A stretch of 64,000 nucleotides of DNA from Nocardioides pini. GTDB taxonomy: Bacteria > Actinomycetota > Actinomycetes > Propionibacteriales > Nocardioidaceae. The position numbers and the translations under genes are program-made. The stretch is taken from contig NZ_JAPPUX010000002.1 of the NCBI RefSeq assembly GCF_026712185.1, positions 62,001 to 126,000 on the forward strand. Reading direction: 5' to 3'. The notes beneath the pieces were generated by a model. The model had not been told where the DNA came from and ran no database searches. It saw only the letters and a list, made by a program, of their open reading frames with translations. Position 1 is the first letter of the stretch. The number at the start of each line of letters is the position of its first letter. This document shows, one piece after another, positions 1 to 9,190 of this stretch.

Positions 1-1959
1 ACGAAGTCTCGGCTCAACCAGCAACAGCGAACCGCCATCGAGAGCATCACAACGTCAGGCCGTCAGATGGACCTGCTCGTCGGTCCCGCGGGCGCGGGCA
101 AGACGACAACGATGCGCGCGCTTCGCTCCGCGTGGATCGCCGAGCACGGGCAGAGAAGTGTCGTCGGTCTGGCACCCTCCGCGACCGCCGCACAAGCGCT
201 GGGCGACGACCTGGGCGTCGCCTGTGACAACACGGCCAAGTGGCTGCACGAGTACGAGCGAGGACGCACGTACCTCCGCTCCGGGCAGCTGGTGATCATC
301 GACGAGGCGACGCTCGCGGGAACGACCACGCTCGACCGGATCAGCGGCATCGCAGAGGCGGCGGGAGCCAAGGTCCTGCTCGTCGGTGACCCGTACCAAC
401 TGCAGTCGGTCGAAGCCGGGGGCGCCTACTCGCTGCTGGTCCACCGCCGCACCGACGCCCCTGAACTGAGCGACATCCACCGCTTCGTCCACGAGTGGGA
501 GAAGCACGCCTCCCTCGCGCTTCGTCGAGGCGAGGTCGAGGTCATCTCGACCTACGTCCGCCAGAAGCGCATCCACGAGGGACTGACCGACGACATGCTC
601 GATCGAGCCTACGAGGCCTGGCACGCCGACTGCCGCGCCGGCAAGGCGAGCATCCTCGTCACCGAGTCATCCCACGCCGTGCGAACTCTGAACGAGCGGG
701 CCCGCGCCGAACGCCTGCTATTGGACGGCGCTGTCGATGGGCGAGAGATCTTGCTGGCCACCGGCAACAGCGCTGCAGCGGGAGATGTCGTGATTACGCG
801 ACGCAACGACCGCACCCTGCGAACCTCACTCGGCGGCTGGGTCAAGAACGGCGACCGCTGGCGGGTGGTCGACATCCGACGGGACGGCTCGCTGGTGGTC
901 GATCGGCTCGACCCACGTTATGACGGCAAGACGGTACTGCCCCCTGAGTACGTCGCTGAATACGTCGACCTCGGTTACGCCGTCACCGCACACCGGGCAC
1001 AGGGCATCACCGTCGACACCTCCCACGTCGTCGTCACATCGTCGACGACCAGGGAGAACCTCTACGTATCCATGAGTCGCGGCCGGGAATCGAACGTCGC
1101 CTACGTCGCCCTCGATCAGCCCGACGACAGCCACTCAACACCCGAGCCCGATGACACCGCGGCACGCACCGTGCTCTTCGGCGTGCTCACCCACAGCGGC
1201 ACAAGCATGTCCGCGCACCAGACGATGGAGGCCGAGTACGCCATCCACGGCGGCATCGACCGCCTCGCCGCCGAACTCGAGACCATCGCCGCCGACGCTC
1301 AACGCCATCGTTTCGTGGAACTCCTGCACCGCTCCGGCCTCACACCTGAACAGCACCAAGCGGTTGTTCAGTCGAACGCCCTCGGACCGCTCATCGCATC
1401 CATGCGCAGAGCCGAGGCCTACCACCACGACCTCGAGAAACTGGTTCCCCGCATCGTGGCGCAGCACGCGCTCGACGATGCCGACGACATCGCAGCAGTC
1501 CTCCGGTACCGGATCGAGCAGACCGCCGCCTCCCCGCGCCGCGACTGCCAACTCACCCCACGCCTGATCGCCGGGCTCATCCCCGCACCCTTGGGGGACA
1601 TGCCTACCGAGCATCGCCAGGCCCTCGACGAGCGAGCCGAACTCATCGAGACACGGGCCCGGGCACTCGTTGCCTCGGCCGTCGACGACGGTGCGCCCTG
1701 GTGTCGGCGCCTGGGAACGCCGCCCCTCGAGCCGCAGGCCAGGAAGCTCTGGGTCCACGCGGCAACCACTGTCGCGGCGTACCGCGATCGCTACAAGGTT
1801 GACGGTGACTTGCCGCTCGGCGGTGGAACGACAGCGCAAAAGCGGGCAGACAGTCAACGAGCGCAACGTGCCTTGCGCGAGGCAGCTCGGCTGTCGCGCT
1901 TGGCCCCACAAGCGCACCGACGCGAAGCGCCTGAGCTGCCTGCCGTCTCCGCTCGATAA
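1..1959 (+). CDS. TraA/MobF-type conjugative relaxase, helicase part (5'-truncated by window)
   Basis: The reading frame is open from base 1 (TKSRLNQQQRTAIES...), so the gene starts upstream and about 652 residues are visible. This is the RecD/TraI-like helicase half of a conjugative relaxase, which nicks and unwinds plasmid or ICE DNA for transfer. Motifs: Q-like LNQQQ at the left edge, Walker A GPAGAGKTT (visible residues ~28-36), Walker B LVIIDEA (~97-103), GDPYQLQSVEAGG (~129-141), TAHRAQG (~328-335) and YVSMSRGR (~355-362) of the UvrD_C_2 part. A ~270-residue helical C-terminal tail follows, typical of actinobacterial TraA. The N-terminal relaxase domain, if present, lies outside the window. 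It marks an integrative or plasmid-derived element at this edge. Confidence 0.9.
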   Translation, partial: TKSRLNQQQRTAIESITTSGRQMDLLVGPAGAGKTTTMRALRSAWIAEHGQRSVVGLAPSATAAQALGDDLGVACDNTAKWLHEYERGRTYLRSGQLVIIDEATLAGTTTLDRISGIAEAAGAKVLLVGDPYQLQSVEAGGAYSLLVHRRTDAPELSDIHRFVHEWEKHASLALRRGEVEVISTYVRQKRIHEGLTDDMLDRAYEAWHADCRAGKASILVTESSHAVRTLNERARAERLLLDGAVDGREILLATGNSAAAGDVVITRRNDRTLRTSLGGWVKNGDRWRVVDIRRDGSLVVDRLDPRYDGKTVLPPEYVAEYVDLGYAVTAHRAQGITVDTSHVVVTSSTTRENLYVSMSRGRESNVAYVALDQPDDSHSTPEPDDTAARTVLFGVLTHSGTSMSAHQTMEAEYAIHGGIDRLAAELETIAADAQRHRFVELLHRSGLTPEQHQAVVQSNALGPLIASMRRAEAYHHDLEKLVPRIVAQHALDDADDIAAVLRYRIEQTAASPRRDCQLTPRLIAGLIPAPLGDMPTEHRQALDERAELIETRARALVASAVDDGAPWCRRLGTPPLEPQARKLWVHAATTVAAYRDRYKVDGDLPLGGGTTAQKRADSQRAQRALREAARLSRLAPQAHRREAPELPAVSAR

Positions 1960-2191
1960 CCGGGTCCGAGAGCACGTGTCCACCAGTCCGCCGGCCCGCG
2001 CCGAAACACTCAGCCGGCTCCCAAGTACGACGCTGGGCGCCCACATCGAAGTCTTCCCGACAGGGAGGTCTGCGATGCTCCCGGGTTCGATCCCTCGAGT
2101 TGCGTCCGGGCCTGGCGCACGGTCCGTTGACGATGGCGCTCGGACGCCGCGTTGTAGAGGGGGCTCCGTCGTTGATCGGCGGATCGCATGG

Positions 2192-3025
2192 TCAAGTCGG
2201 CCAGGCGTCCAACGAGTTGACGCTGGGGTCGGCCTCTTGCGGGCCTGGCCACCGGGGCATGGTCAGGATCAATATTCGTAGCGGGTCCGCTCCGGTCGCG
2301 GTGAACTGGAACGGCACGCCGGTCTCGATGTCCACGGCCACCCCATAGGTCAGCGGCGTGTGCAAGGGAGAAGCGTCGGGGCCATCCACCCACCGCGCGA
2401 GCTCACCGGCGCCGTCCAGCGTCACCCAGAGCTCCACCACCGTGCGGTGCTGAACGGTCTTGGTCTTGCCTCCGGGCCGCACGATGCAGTGGGACAGTCC
2501 TCCGGCGTCGCACTCGGGCAAGAGTCGGATCTCCGACCCGTCGGGTGCTGCATAGTCCGCCAACAGCGGCAGATCCGCGGTCAGCAAGGGCCCCGCGGCC
2601 CTGTCGGGAGCAGGGTCGTGCTCGGCTGGCAGGTCAGGACGCCATGGCCCGGCGTCGGTGGTGTGGTGGCGGGACGCATCGAACCTGGGCGTCGTCGCGA
2701 CGAACATCGTGAGATCAGCGCTGAGTGCGGAGCGGTACTGGTAGCGGGCTCCTGGTGGGATCAGGACTGCTCGTCCCGGCCGCAGCTGCACCGTGCTCTC
2801 CGCAGTTCCATCGTGGGCCCAGAGACTCCCACGTCCGGCGTGGGTGTAGAGCATCTCGACCATGCCGTCGTTCCACGACGGCTGACCCACGTGGTCACGC
2901 TTCACGAGCGCATGCGCGAGGTCGCCGCGGTCCTCGATGGGAGATGCCAGGAGGGGGCGGACTTGGGTTGTACCGCCGGGGGCTGGACGGGCCGCTGTTT
3001 CGCTGAGCCAAACGGTCTGCGCCAT
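2192..3025 (-). CDS. Two-domain cupin protein
   Basis: 277 residues with two cupin-like halves. The first (~residues 15-120) contains MVEMLYTHAGRGSLWAH and LRPGRAVLIPPGARYQYRS, the G(x5)PxG cupin motif. The second (~180-265) contains a metal-ligand-like HRTVVELWVTLDGAGEL and GVAVDIETGVPFQF. Cupins of this layout are small-molecule or sugar-modifying enzymes or ligand sensors; the substrate cannot be read here. The gene stands alone, divergent from the SARP-like regulator at 3393, with a 367-base spacer. Start ATG chosen because MAQTVWLSETAARPAPGG leads directly into the first domain. Confidence 0.75.
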   Translation of the reverse strand: MAQTVWLSETAARPAPGGTTQVRPLLASPIEDRGDLAHALVKRDHVGQPSWNDGMVEMLYTHAGRGSLWAHDGTAESTVQLRPGRAVLIPPGARYQYRSALSADLTMFVATTPRFDASRHHTTDAGPWRPDLPAEHDPAPDRAAGPLLTADLPLLADYAAPDGSEIRLLPECDAGGLSHCIVRPGGKTKTVQHRTVVELWVTLDGAGELARWVDGPDASPLHTPLTYGVAVDIETGVPFQFTATGADPLRILILTMPRWPGPQEADPSVNSLDAWPT

Positions 3026-3392
3026 ACGGTTCTCCCTTACCTGGACGCGGCTGGTGCAGGTGTGCCCTCTCGTCCCGACCGCGAAGCGATCTGTGGCGCG
3101 ACCGACGCTTCAGGGTCGCATGATTGGGACGTCGACGCAGCCCGGGAAGAAGGGTCCTGCGGTCGGTTCGGATGACCGGAGGACCGGCGGCGCCGCGGCA
3201 CCAATAGTGCGCCCAGTCAGGTGGTCTAGCGCTGTCGTACGGGCGCCATCTGGGAAAGTAAAATGCTGGCAACTTGCTGACGCAGCATCGGCTCGCGTTC
3301 CCGCACCGCACACGAGTGAGACGTCCGTGTGACGCTCGGGAAACGTTCTGTCGACACACTGCTGTCGTTGGTCTCCTCGGGAGGGGGAAGGA
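3026..3392. promoter_or_regulatory. Divergent intergenic region between cupin gene and SARP-like regulator
   Basis: Spacer of 367 bases between two divergently transcribed genes, so it should carry both promoters. I see no long inverted repeat or convincing gene. A relatively AT-rich patch (ggaaagtaaaatgctgg, about 3251-3267) is the best place for promoter elements. A GGAG-like ribosome site (gggagggggaagga) precedes the ATG at 3393. Confidence 0.35.
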
Positions 3393-4154
3393 ATGGAGGT
3401 CCCAGCGTTTGTCGCCGGAGGGGCCGGGGTCGCCTCGGACCACGTCTCCCTCGAGCTGCTCGACGGGTTTCGTCTCTGTGCCGGGACCGAGCAGGTTCAG
3501 TTGTCCGAGACGGCGCAACGCCTCGTTGCGTTCGTGGCGCTGGGCGGTCATCCGTTGCGTCGTCCGCTGGTCGCGGGGACCCTTTGGCCGGAAAAGACGG
3601 AGTCTCGGGCGTCCGCGAATCTCAGGTCTACCCTGTGGCGCCTCAATGCAGCCGGGCCCAGACCGGCGATCGTGTGCGCTGGCTCCGCTCTGGTGCTGGA
3701 TCCGAGCGTGTGCGTCGACATCGTCGCGCTCCAGCGCCAGGGGTGGGCGCTCCTCGACAGGGCCACCGGGCGAGTCCCGGAACTGGGCACCGACTGGTTT
3801 TCGAAGGAGCTGTTGCCGGGTTGGTACGACGACTGGGTGATCCTCGAGCGCGAGCGGCTCGGGCAGCTCCAGATCCGTTTCATGGAGGCGCTGGTCCATC
3901 GCCTCCGGGAACGCGGAGAGCTGGCTCGGGCGATCGACCAGGCCATGCGGCTCGTGGCCCTCGACCCGTTGAGGGAGCGCAGCCAACTGGCCCTGATCCA
4001 GGCCTTGGTCGCCGAGGGTAGCTGGGGGCGCGCGCGGTGGCAGGCAGAGCAGTACTGCGAGCTGCTCGACGGCGCATTCGGAGTCCATGCGTCGGAGGCG
4101 TTCATGGCGGCGTACCGCACGTTGCTGCCGTTCGAGCAAGCGCTGAGTCCCTGA
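3393..4154 (+). CDS. SARP-like regulator (OmpR-type DNA-binding domain plus BTAD)
   Basis: 253 residues, the length of a minimal SARP (Streptomyces antibiotic regulatory protein). An N-terminal winged-helix domain (~residues 18-105) has LELLDGFRLCAG, the recognition-helix-like SRASANLRSTLWRLN and LWPEK. A bacterial transcriptional activation domain with TPR-like helices (~110-245) has WYDDWVILERERL, RAIDQAMRLVALDPLRERSQLALIQAL and ARWQAEQYCELLDGAFG. There is no ATPase extension. The segment LLPGWYDDWV is nearly the same in the regulator at 33304, on the other side of the eCIS. Inference: a dedicated activator of the eCIS locus. Strong Shine-Dalgarno (GGGAGGGGGAAGGA) before ATG. Confidence 0.88.
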   Translation: MEVPAFVAGGAGVASDHVSLELLDGFRLCAGTEQVQLSETAQRLVAFVALGGHPLRRPLVAGTLWPEKTESRASANLRSTLWRLNAAGPRPAIVCAGSALVLDPSVCVDIVALQRQGWALLDRATGRVPELGTDWFSKELLPGWYDDWVILERERLGQLQIRFMEALVHRLRERGELARAIDQAMRLVALDPLRERSQLALIQALVAEGSWGRARWQAEQYCELLDGAFGVHASEAFMAAYRTLLPFEQALSP

Positions 4155-4157
4155 CCG

Positions 4158-4364
4158 TCAGCTGTCATCCAGCCCCAGCCGCGTCGCCGCGGTGTAGCGG
4201 TCGACCCAGTCCCGTACTGCGGCCTCGATCTCGTCGGGTTGCAGGTAGGTCACCGTTGGCGGGGACGTGTCCGCAGCATCGAGCTTGGCGCTCACCCGCG
4301 CCCTCGTCTCGCCCCGGTCACTGCGCCAGATCCTCACGGCGAGCACTCCGACCCCTTGCGTCAT
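4158..4364 (-). CDS. Small protein of unknown function
   Basis: 68 residues starting MTQGVGVLAVRIWRSDRGETRARVSAKLD and ending EAAVRDWVDRYTAATRLGLDDS. The pattern (a short beta part, then VTYLQPDEIEAAVRDWVDRY) resembles small conserved actinobacterial proteins without assigned function. It converges on the SARP-like gene with only 3 bases between the stops. A GTG 15 bases upstream (4379) is an alternative start. No domain recognised. Confidence 0.5.
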   Translation of the reverse strand: MTQGVGVLAVRIWRSDRGETRARVSAKLDAADTSPPTVTYLQPDEIEAAVRDWVDRYTAATRLGLDDS

Positions 4365-4487
4365 GGCGCCACCATGCACGAGTCATCGTCACGGCACAGT
4401 CGCCCGAGCCGGGCGACGCCGGGGTGACGCACGGCGACCAGCATGGGAACGTGGCGGGCCGGCGTGGCCTGCCCGTTCGGAGAACCC

Positions 4488-7400
4488 GTGGGCACAGAGA
4501 AGACGCGTGACCGGGCCCGACCCGGCACGGACCAGACACGGTCGGCGGAGTCGGCACGACCCAGCCCAGGGCTGGAGCGCCCGGCCCGTGCGCCGGGTCG
4601 GCCTGCACCCATGACGGCTCGAGCAGGTGGTGCCGGTGGCATGCAGGCGCTGGCTCGTCGAGCCGCGGCGGAGCCGATCCGCGCCACCACCGTCGCGGCC
4701 CGGCTCGCGCCACCCACTGCTCGCGTGGTGCTCCCACCGGTGCGGGTGGCTGTCGTACCCACGGCTCGAGCGATGTCTGCGCCGGCCAGTACGCCGAGCG
4801 TTCAGCCTGCGGCAGCGCGTGGGGTTCCATCCGCGGCACCAGGGCGAGCCGCTGAGCCGCTCACCCAACCAGCCGCTGAGCCGCTCACCCAACCAGCCGC
4901 TGGGCCGGTCGCCGCACCGACCTCCGAGCCGGTCACCCAACCAGCCGCTGGGCCGGCCGCCGAACCAGCACCTGAGTCGGCCGCCGAGTCGGCCGCCGAG
5001 TCGGTCGCTGAGTCGGTCGCTGAGCCGGTCGCTGAGCCGGCCGCGCCCCCGGGCAAGGAGAAGGCCCCCGCGCCGGGTGCCGAGGACGCCACGGGTGCGA
5101 AGGGCGCGAAGGGTGGGAAGGGTGCCAAGGGAAAGGGTGCCGACGGGGAGGAGCCCGCGGAGGGCGGAACCCCGAGCGGCGAGGCGCCGGCGGGTGGCGT
5201 GACCCTGCACATGCCCGAGCCGCCATCCGGGCCGTCTCCCGCGACGAAGCGCCGGATCGGAGGTGTGCAGGCGCGGGCTGGCAAGGCCTCGAAGGCGCAC
5301 GGCGCCCTTCCCGACGGCAAGAGCCAGGTCAGTGACGCCGAGAAGGCGGTCAGCGAACCCGAGGCAGAGGCGAACGCCAAGGCTCAGCAGGCGCTCATCG
5401 CCCAGGTGCAAGCGGCGCCGAGCCCGGAGATCGAGAAGCTGTGCGAGCGGATCCGCGATGTGATCGCCAACAAGCGGCCGCCGGACGAGGACGCCCTGGC
5501 GGCGGCGGAGCCGGACCAAGAGGCGGCCGAGGCCGGCAGTCAGCTCAACGCCACGGTCGAGGGGGAGACGCAGAAGGTCCAGGGCAGCTACGCGCCGATC
5601 GACGGCACCCCGACGCCGGGTGCCCCGAAGCAGGGTCAGGAGGCGCCACCGCAGCCGGGTGTCGGCGACACGCCCCCGGTCGGTGCCCAGGCGGCCGTGC
5701 CAGACGCCGTACCTGCGGAGAACGTCTCGCTCGACAAGGACGCTGAAGAGTCGCGCAAGAAGGCGCAGGACGCGGGCATGAACACGGCGCCGGCGCAACT
5801 GGTGCAGTCGGGGCCCGTGGCGGAGGCGCGGAGTGCGCAGGGCGAGCTCGACCAGGTTGCGAAGGAAGACCCTGCCAAGGTCATGGCCGGGCAGCAGGAG
5901 GCGCTGACCAAGGCCGAGGGCGACATGGCCGCGCTCCAAGCGAGGACGCTCGCTGCGCTCGAGGCGTCGCGGGCCGCGACCGCGACGGGGAACGTCGCAC
6001 GCCAGGGCGCGATGGTCGGCTCCGAGGAGTCGATGCGAGCCGCCGCGGCCGCGGAGGCGCAGAAGATCTTCTCGGACGCGAAGACGCTGGTGACGGCCCA
6101 GCTCAAGGACCTCCCAGCCACGGCGATGGCCGAGTGGGACGCGGCGAAGGAGGTCCTAGCTTCGAAATTCAAGGCCGACCTCAAGCCCGTGCAGGACCGG
6201 GTGGCCGAGCGGCACTCCGGTGCCGGCGGTTTCGTGGTCGGGTTGTGGGACGCCGTCACCGGCCTGCCCGACTGGGCGGAAGAGGGGTACGCGAAGGCCG
6301 AGACCGCCTTCGGCGACGGCGTGATCGCGAAGCTCCGTGAGATCTCCACCAAGGTGAACGCCGTCATCATCGCCTGCGACCTGATCATCACCGATGCCCG
6401 GACACGCATCGCAAAGGTCTTCTCCGACCTACCCGAGTCGATGACCGCCTTCGCTGAGCAGGAGCGGGCGAAGTTCGACGGCCAGCTCGACCGCTTGCAC
6501 GACGACGTCGCCGCGACCCGCGACAACTTCAACAAGGAGCTCATCGCGAGCTCGAGTGCTGCTGTCGACGAGGTGCGGGCCGAGATCGCCGAGCTCCGCA
6601 AGAAGGCCGGCGGCCTGATCGGTCGCATCGTCAACGCGATCAACCGCTTCATCGACGACCCGGTCAAGTTCATCATCGAGGGACTGCTCGACCTGCTCGG
6701 GATCCCGCCCGCGGCGTTCTGGGCCGTCGTCGCCAAGATCAAGAAGGTCATCGGTCAGATCGCCGACGACCCGCTCGGGTTCGCGAACAACCTGCTCCAG
6801 GGCCTGGCTGACGGCTTCGGTCTCTTTTTCTCCAACTTCGGCACCCACCTGCTGAAGGGCTTCCTGGAGTGGCTGCTCGGCGGGGTCAAGGACGTGCAGG
6901 TCCCCAAGGACGTCTCGCTGAAGAGCATCATCACGTTCTTCCTCCAGCTGATGGGCATCACGTGGCCCAACATCCGCAAGATCCTCGTGAAGCTCGTCGG
7001 CGCCAAGAACGTAGCGCTGGTCGAGAAGGTGTACTCGATGGTGTCCCTCCTCATCGAGAAGGGGCCCGAGGGCATCTACGAGATGATCAAGGAGAAGCTC
7101 GACCCGGCGGCCATCGTCGACCAGGTCGTGCAGATGGCGGTCGAGTTCATGGTCTCCGCGATCATCAAGCAGGTCTCGGCGCGCATCATCATGCTGTTCA
7201 ACCCGGCCGGAGCGATCCTCCAGGCGCTCGAGGCCATCTACCGGGTGCTGAAGTGGGTGTTCCAGAACGCCGCCAAGATCTTCACGCTCGTCGAAACCGT
7301 GGTCAACGGCATCGCCGACATCCTGGCCGGCAACACCAAGGCCTTTGCGGCGGCGGTCGAGAAGGGCCTCGCGATGCTCATCGCGCCGGTCATCTCATTC

Positions 7401-8612
7401 ATCGCCGACTACCTCAGCCTCGGCGACCTGCCCTCGATCGTCGCCGACAAGGTCAAGAGCATGCGCGAGTGGGTCCTCGGCATGATCGAGAGCGCGCTGA
7501 CCTGGCTGGTCGAGAAGGGCAAGGCGCTGCTGGCGGCGATGGGGATCGGGAAGAAGGACAAGAAGGAGAAGGCTGCCGACGATGACGTGGGCGAGGACAT
7601 CTCCTGGACGGTGCGCAACGAGTCGCACCACCTGTGGATCGCGGAGGAGGGCGAGCACCACGAACCGATGATCGCCAGCAAGCCGCACCCGGTGGCCAAG
7701 GCGCTCACCATCTACCGGGAGCAAGCCAAGAAGCTGGCCGAGTCGGATGAGGAGGCGGCGGGTGAGGCGACGTCGGCGATCGACAACGCGGCGTCGGCCC
7801 TGGCTGCGTTGACGGCTGCTCTCACGGCCTTCGAGGGCAAGGTGTCCGCGGGTGCAGAGGACTCCGAGCTCGCCGGCGATCGAGCCAAGGTCAACTCGTT
7901 GCAGGAGCAGCTCAAGGAGGCCGTGGCGGAGGCGCAGGAGCACCTCGGCCTCGACGACGACGAGCGCGTGAAGGCGGCGAAGAAGGCTTTCGAGTCGAGC
8001 CCGTTCTCCACCAAGGAAGAGCTCGCGCCGTTCCTCGACGTGTCCGAAGGTCACGCGCGCCGGATCGCTGGCGCGTGGAAGAAGAAGGGGATTCTGTTCC
8101 GCCTCGAGTCCAGCGAGAAGGACCCAGAGGGTCTCAACACGTTCGACCCGGCGGTGGCACGCTGGCGCGAGGTGAGTCCGGGCAACCGGCAGAAGTACGG
8201 CTATGTCAACCCGAAGAAGACGTCGGCGCCTGGTCTGGAGATCCTGAGCATGGGGCTGTTGGGACGACGGATCAAGGGCGAGTTCGTCAAGGCCACGGCG
8301 CAGGAGAAGCGGGACCCCGGTTACCACCAGAAGTGGGCTCACTACGAGAGCGCTGTGCCGGGCGGTGACCCCGATTTCATGTTCGATGAAGCGATCCTCG
8401 GCCACGCCGGTGAGGGCGCTTCGGGACACTGGAACACGAAGGGACACCTTCAGGACAGGGAGGCCAATTATGCGTGGAATCAGCGGCCGTCGAGCTACCA
8501 CGGGCCAGAGCAGGCGCAGGAGTCCGCAGCCAGCGGTGCCGATGCCCAGCGCTATGAGCTGCCGACCAAGGAACGGGGCAGCCACCACTCGTGGTGGGGA
8601 GGCAACCCGTGA
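4488..8612 (+). CDS. Large eCIS-associated cargo/toxin protein with variable C-terminal domain
   Basis: About 1,374 residues from GTG 4488, which has GGAG five bases upstream; an ATG at 4443 in frame is the alternative. Low-complexity Pro/Ala/Glu N-terminus (~1-250) including Q-P-A-A and A-E-S repeats; a charged helical part (~270-520); a long amphipathic region (~560-1010) running from FVVGLWDAVTGLPDWAEEGY through IPPAAFWAVVAKIKKVIG, LMGITWPNIRKILVKLVG, LNP/FNPAGAILQALEAIYR to IADYLSLGDLPSIVADK; a helical linker; then a ~240-residue C-terminal module with EELAPFLDVSEGHARRIAG (helix-turn-helix-like) and a His/Asn/Trp-rich end (GHWNTKGHLQDREANYAWN...PSSYHGPEQAQ...GSHHSWWGG). The central region is of the kind found in large DUF4157-type eCIS cargo proteins, but I do not see DUF4157. 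The coupled SuFu-like immunity gene makes the C-terminus a toxin candidate, probably a nuclease (inference). Confidence 0.75.
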   Translation: MGTEKTRDRARPGTDQTRSAESARPSPGLERPARAPGRPAPMTARAGGAGGMQALARRAAAEPIRATTVAARLAPPTARVVLPPVRVAVVPTARAMSAPASTPSVQPAAARGVPSAAPGRAAEPLTQPAAEPLTQPAAGPVAAPTSEPVTQPAAGPAAEPAPESAAESAAESVAESVAEPVAEPAAPPGKEKAPAPGAEDATGAKGAKGGKGAKGKGADGEEPAEGGTPSGEAPAGGVTLHMPEPPSGPSPATKRRIGGVQARAGKASKAHGALPDGKSQVSDAEKAVSEPEAEANAKAQQALIAQVQAAPSPEIEKLCERIRDVIANKRPPDEDALAAAEPDQEAAEAGSQLNATVEGETQKVQGSYAPIDGTPTPGAPKQGQEAPPQPGVGDTPPVGAQAAVPDAVPAENVSLDKDAEESRKKAQDAGMNTAPAQLVQSGPVAEARSAQGELDQVAKEDPAKVMAGQQEALTKAEGDMAALQARTLAALEASRAATATGNVARQGAMVGSEESMRAAAAAEAQKIFSDAKTLVTAQLKDLPATAMAEWDAAKEVLASKFKADLKPVQDRVAERHSGAGGFVVGLWDAVTGLPDWAEEGYAKAETAFGDGVIAKLREISTKVNAVIIACDLIITDARTRIAKVFSDLPESMTAFAEQERAKFDGQLDRLHDDVAATRDNFNKELIASSSAAVDEVRAEIAELRKKAGGLIGRIVNAINRFIDDPVKFIIEGLLDLLGIPPAAFWAVVAKIKKVIGQIADDPLGFANNLLQGLADGFGLFFSNFGTHLLKGFLEWLLGGVKDVQVPKDVSLKSIITFFLQLMGITWPNIRKILVKLVGAKNVALVEKVYSMVSLLIEKGPEGIYEMIKEKLDPAAIVDQVVQMAVEFMVSAIIKQVSARIIMLFNPAGAILQALEAIYRVLKWVFQNAAKIFTLVETVVNGIADILAGNTKAFAAAVEKGLAMLIAPVISFIADYLSLGDLPSIVADKVKSMREWVLGMIESALTWLVEKGKALLAAMGIGKKDKKEKAADDDVGEDISWTVRNESHHLWIAEEGEHHEPMIASKPHPVAKALTIYREQAKKLAESDEEAAGEATSAIDNAASALAALTAALTAFEGKVSAGAEDSELAGDRAKVNSLQEQLKEAVAEAQEHLGLDDDERVKAAKKAFESSPFSTKEELAPFLDVSEGHARRIAGAWKKKGILFRLESSEKDPEGLNTFDPAVARWREVSPGNRQKYGYVNPKKTSAPGLEILSMGLLGRRIKGEFVKATAQEKRDPGYHQKWAHYESAVPGGDPDFMFDEAILGHAGEGASGHWNTKGHLQDREANYAWNQRPSSYHGPEQAQESAASGADAQRYELPTKERGSHHSWWGGNP
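4846..5043 (+). repeat. Coding tandem repeats in the toxin N-terminus
   Basis: Short imperfect repeats inside the cargo gene encode A-E-P-L-T-Q-P-A, A-G-P-(V/A), A-E-S and V-A-E-P units. The DNA unit gagccgctcacccaacca occurs twice in succession near 4853-4895, followed by degenerate 12-18-base variants. They code for a disordered Pro/Ala-rich segment and could change length by slippage without breaking the frame, since units are multiples of three. Confidence 0.7.
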
Positions 8613-9190
8613 GTAAGGATGTCGAGGAGATCGCCAGCGCCTACGAGTCCTGGTTCGGGCCTCCGGTCACGGTGATCCGGGGTCGCACCGGAGCGGAACC
8701 CCCTCCGATCGGTGTCGTGCACCGTGTCCCCGTTGGAAAGGAGCTCGACGATCCAGTCGCCAACGTGACCCTGCTCGGGACGTTGGGCGCCTCTTCAGCC
8801 GGGGTGGTTCAAGGCCTGGCCCGCGAACTCGCCTTCGAGGTGCGCGGGACGCTAGACGAGCCCGCGATCCGGGCCAACGCCGAGGCACTGGCCGACCTCG
8901 CCGAGGTCCCGCTACGCACCGGGCGGGCGTTCGCCGTGCACGACCTGCTGACCAACCTCTCACTACCGGCCTTTCCCGGGTTCGACACCGCCCTGCTCGT
9001 GGATTGGGACCCGGTCGACGGCTTCACCTTCCTGCCTCCCTTTGAGAATATCGGCCTGTTGCGGGTACTGCCGCTGCTGCCGTCGGAGGTGGCCCACATC
9101 GAGGGTTTCGCAGACCGAGGAGAGGGCTACCTCTCGCTCGTCAACAGGGGGATGGACGAGGTCGATCCCACACGGGAGCCGACCCTGTGA
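8609..9190 (+). CDS. SuFu-family immunity-like protein
   Basis: 193 residues from GTG 8609, which overlaps the toxin stop (GTGA), so the two are translationally coupled. The fold signature is that of the suppressor-of-fused superfamily, the commonest immunity family of bacterial polymorphic toxins: central VRGTLDEPAIRANAEALADLAEVPLRTGRAFAVHDLL, then NIGLLRVLPLLPSEVAHIE, and the C-terminal block RGEGYLSLVNRGMDEVDPTREPTL, matching the family's LPxxPxE...G...L...G...VDPxRP pattern. Role by inference: cytoplasmic protein that binds and neutralises the toxin's C-terminal domain in the producing cell. Assignment rests on motif reading plus position. Confidence 0.78.
   Translation: MSKDVEEIASAYESWFGPPVTVIRGRTGAEPPPIGVVHRVPVGKELDDPVANVTLLGTLGASSAGVVQGLARELAFEVRGTLDEPAIRANAEALADLAEVPLRTGRAFAVHDLLTNLSLPAFPGFDTALLVDWDPVDGFTFLPPFENIGLLRVLPLLPSEVAHIEGFADRGEGYLSLVNRGMDEVDPTREPTL

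Noticed and set aside
4389..5939. Long minus-strand open frame (516 codons) opposite the cargo gene
   Set aside because: Arg/Leu/Gly-rich translation with no family pattern; it is the antisense shadow of a repetitive high-GC gene.
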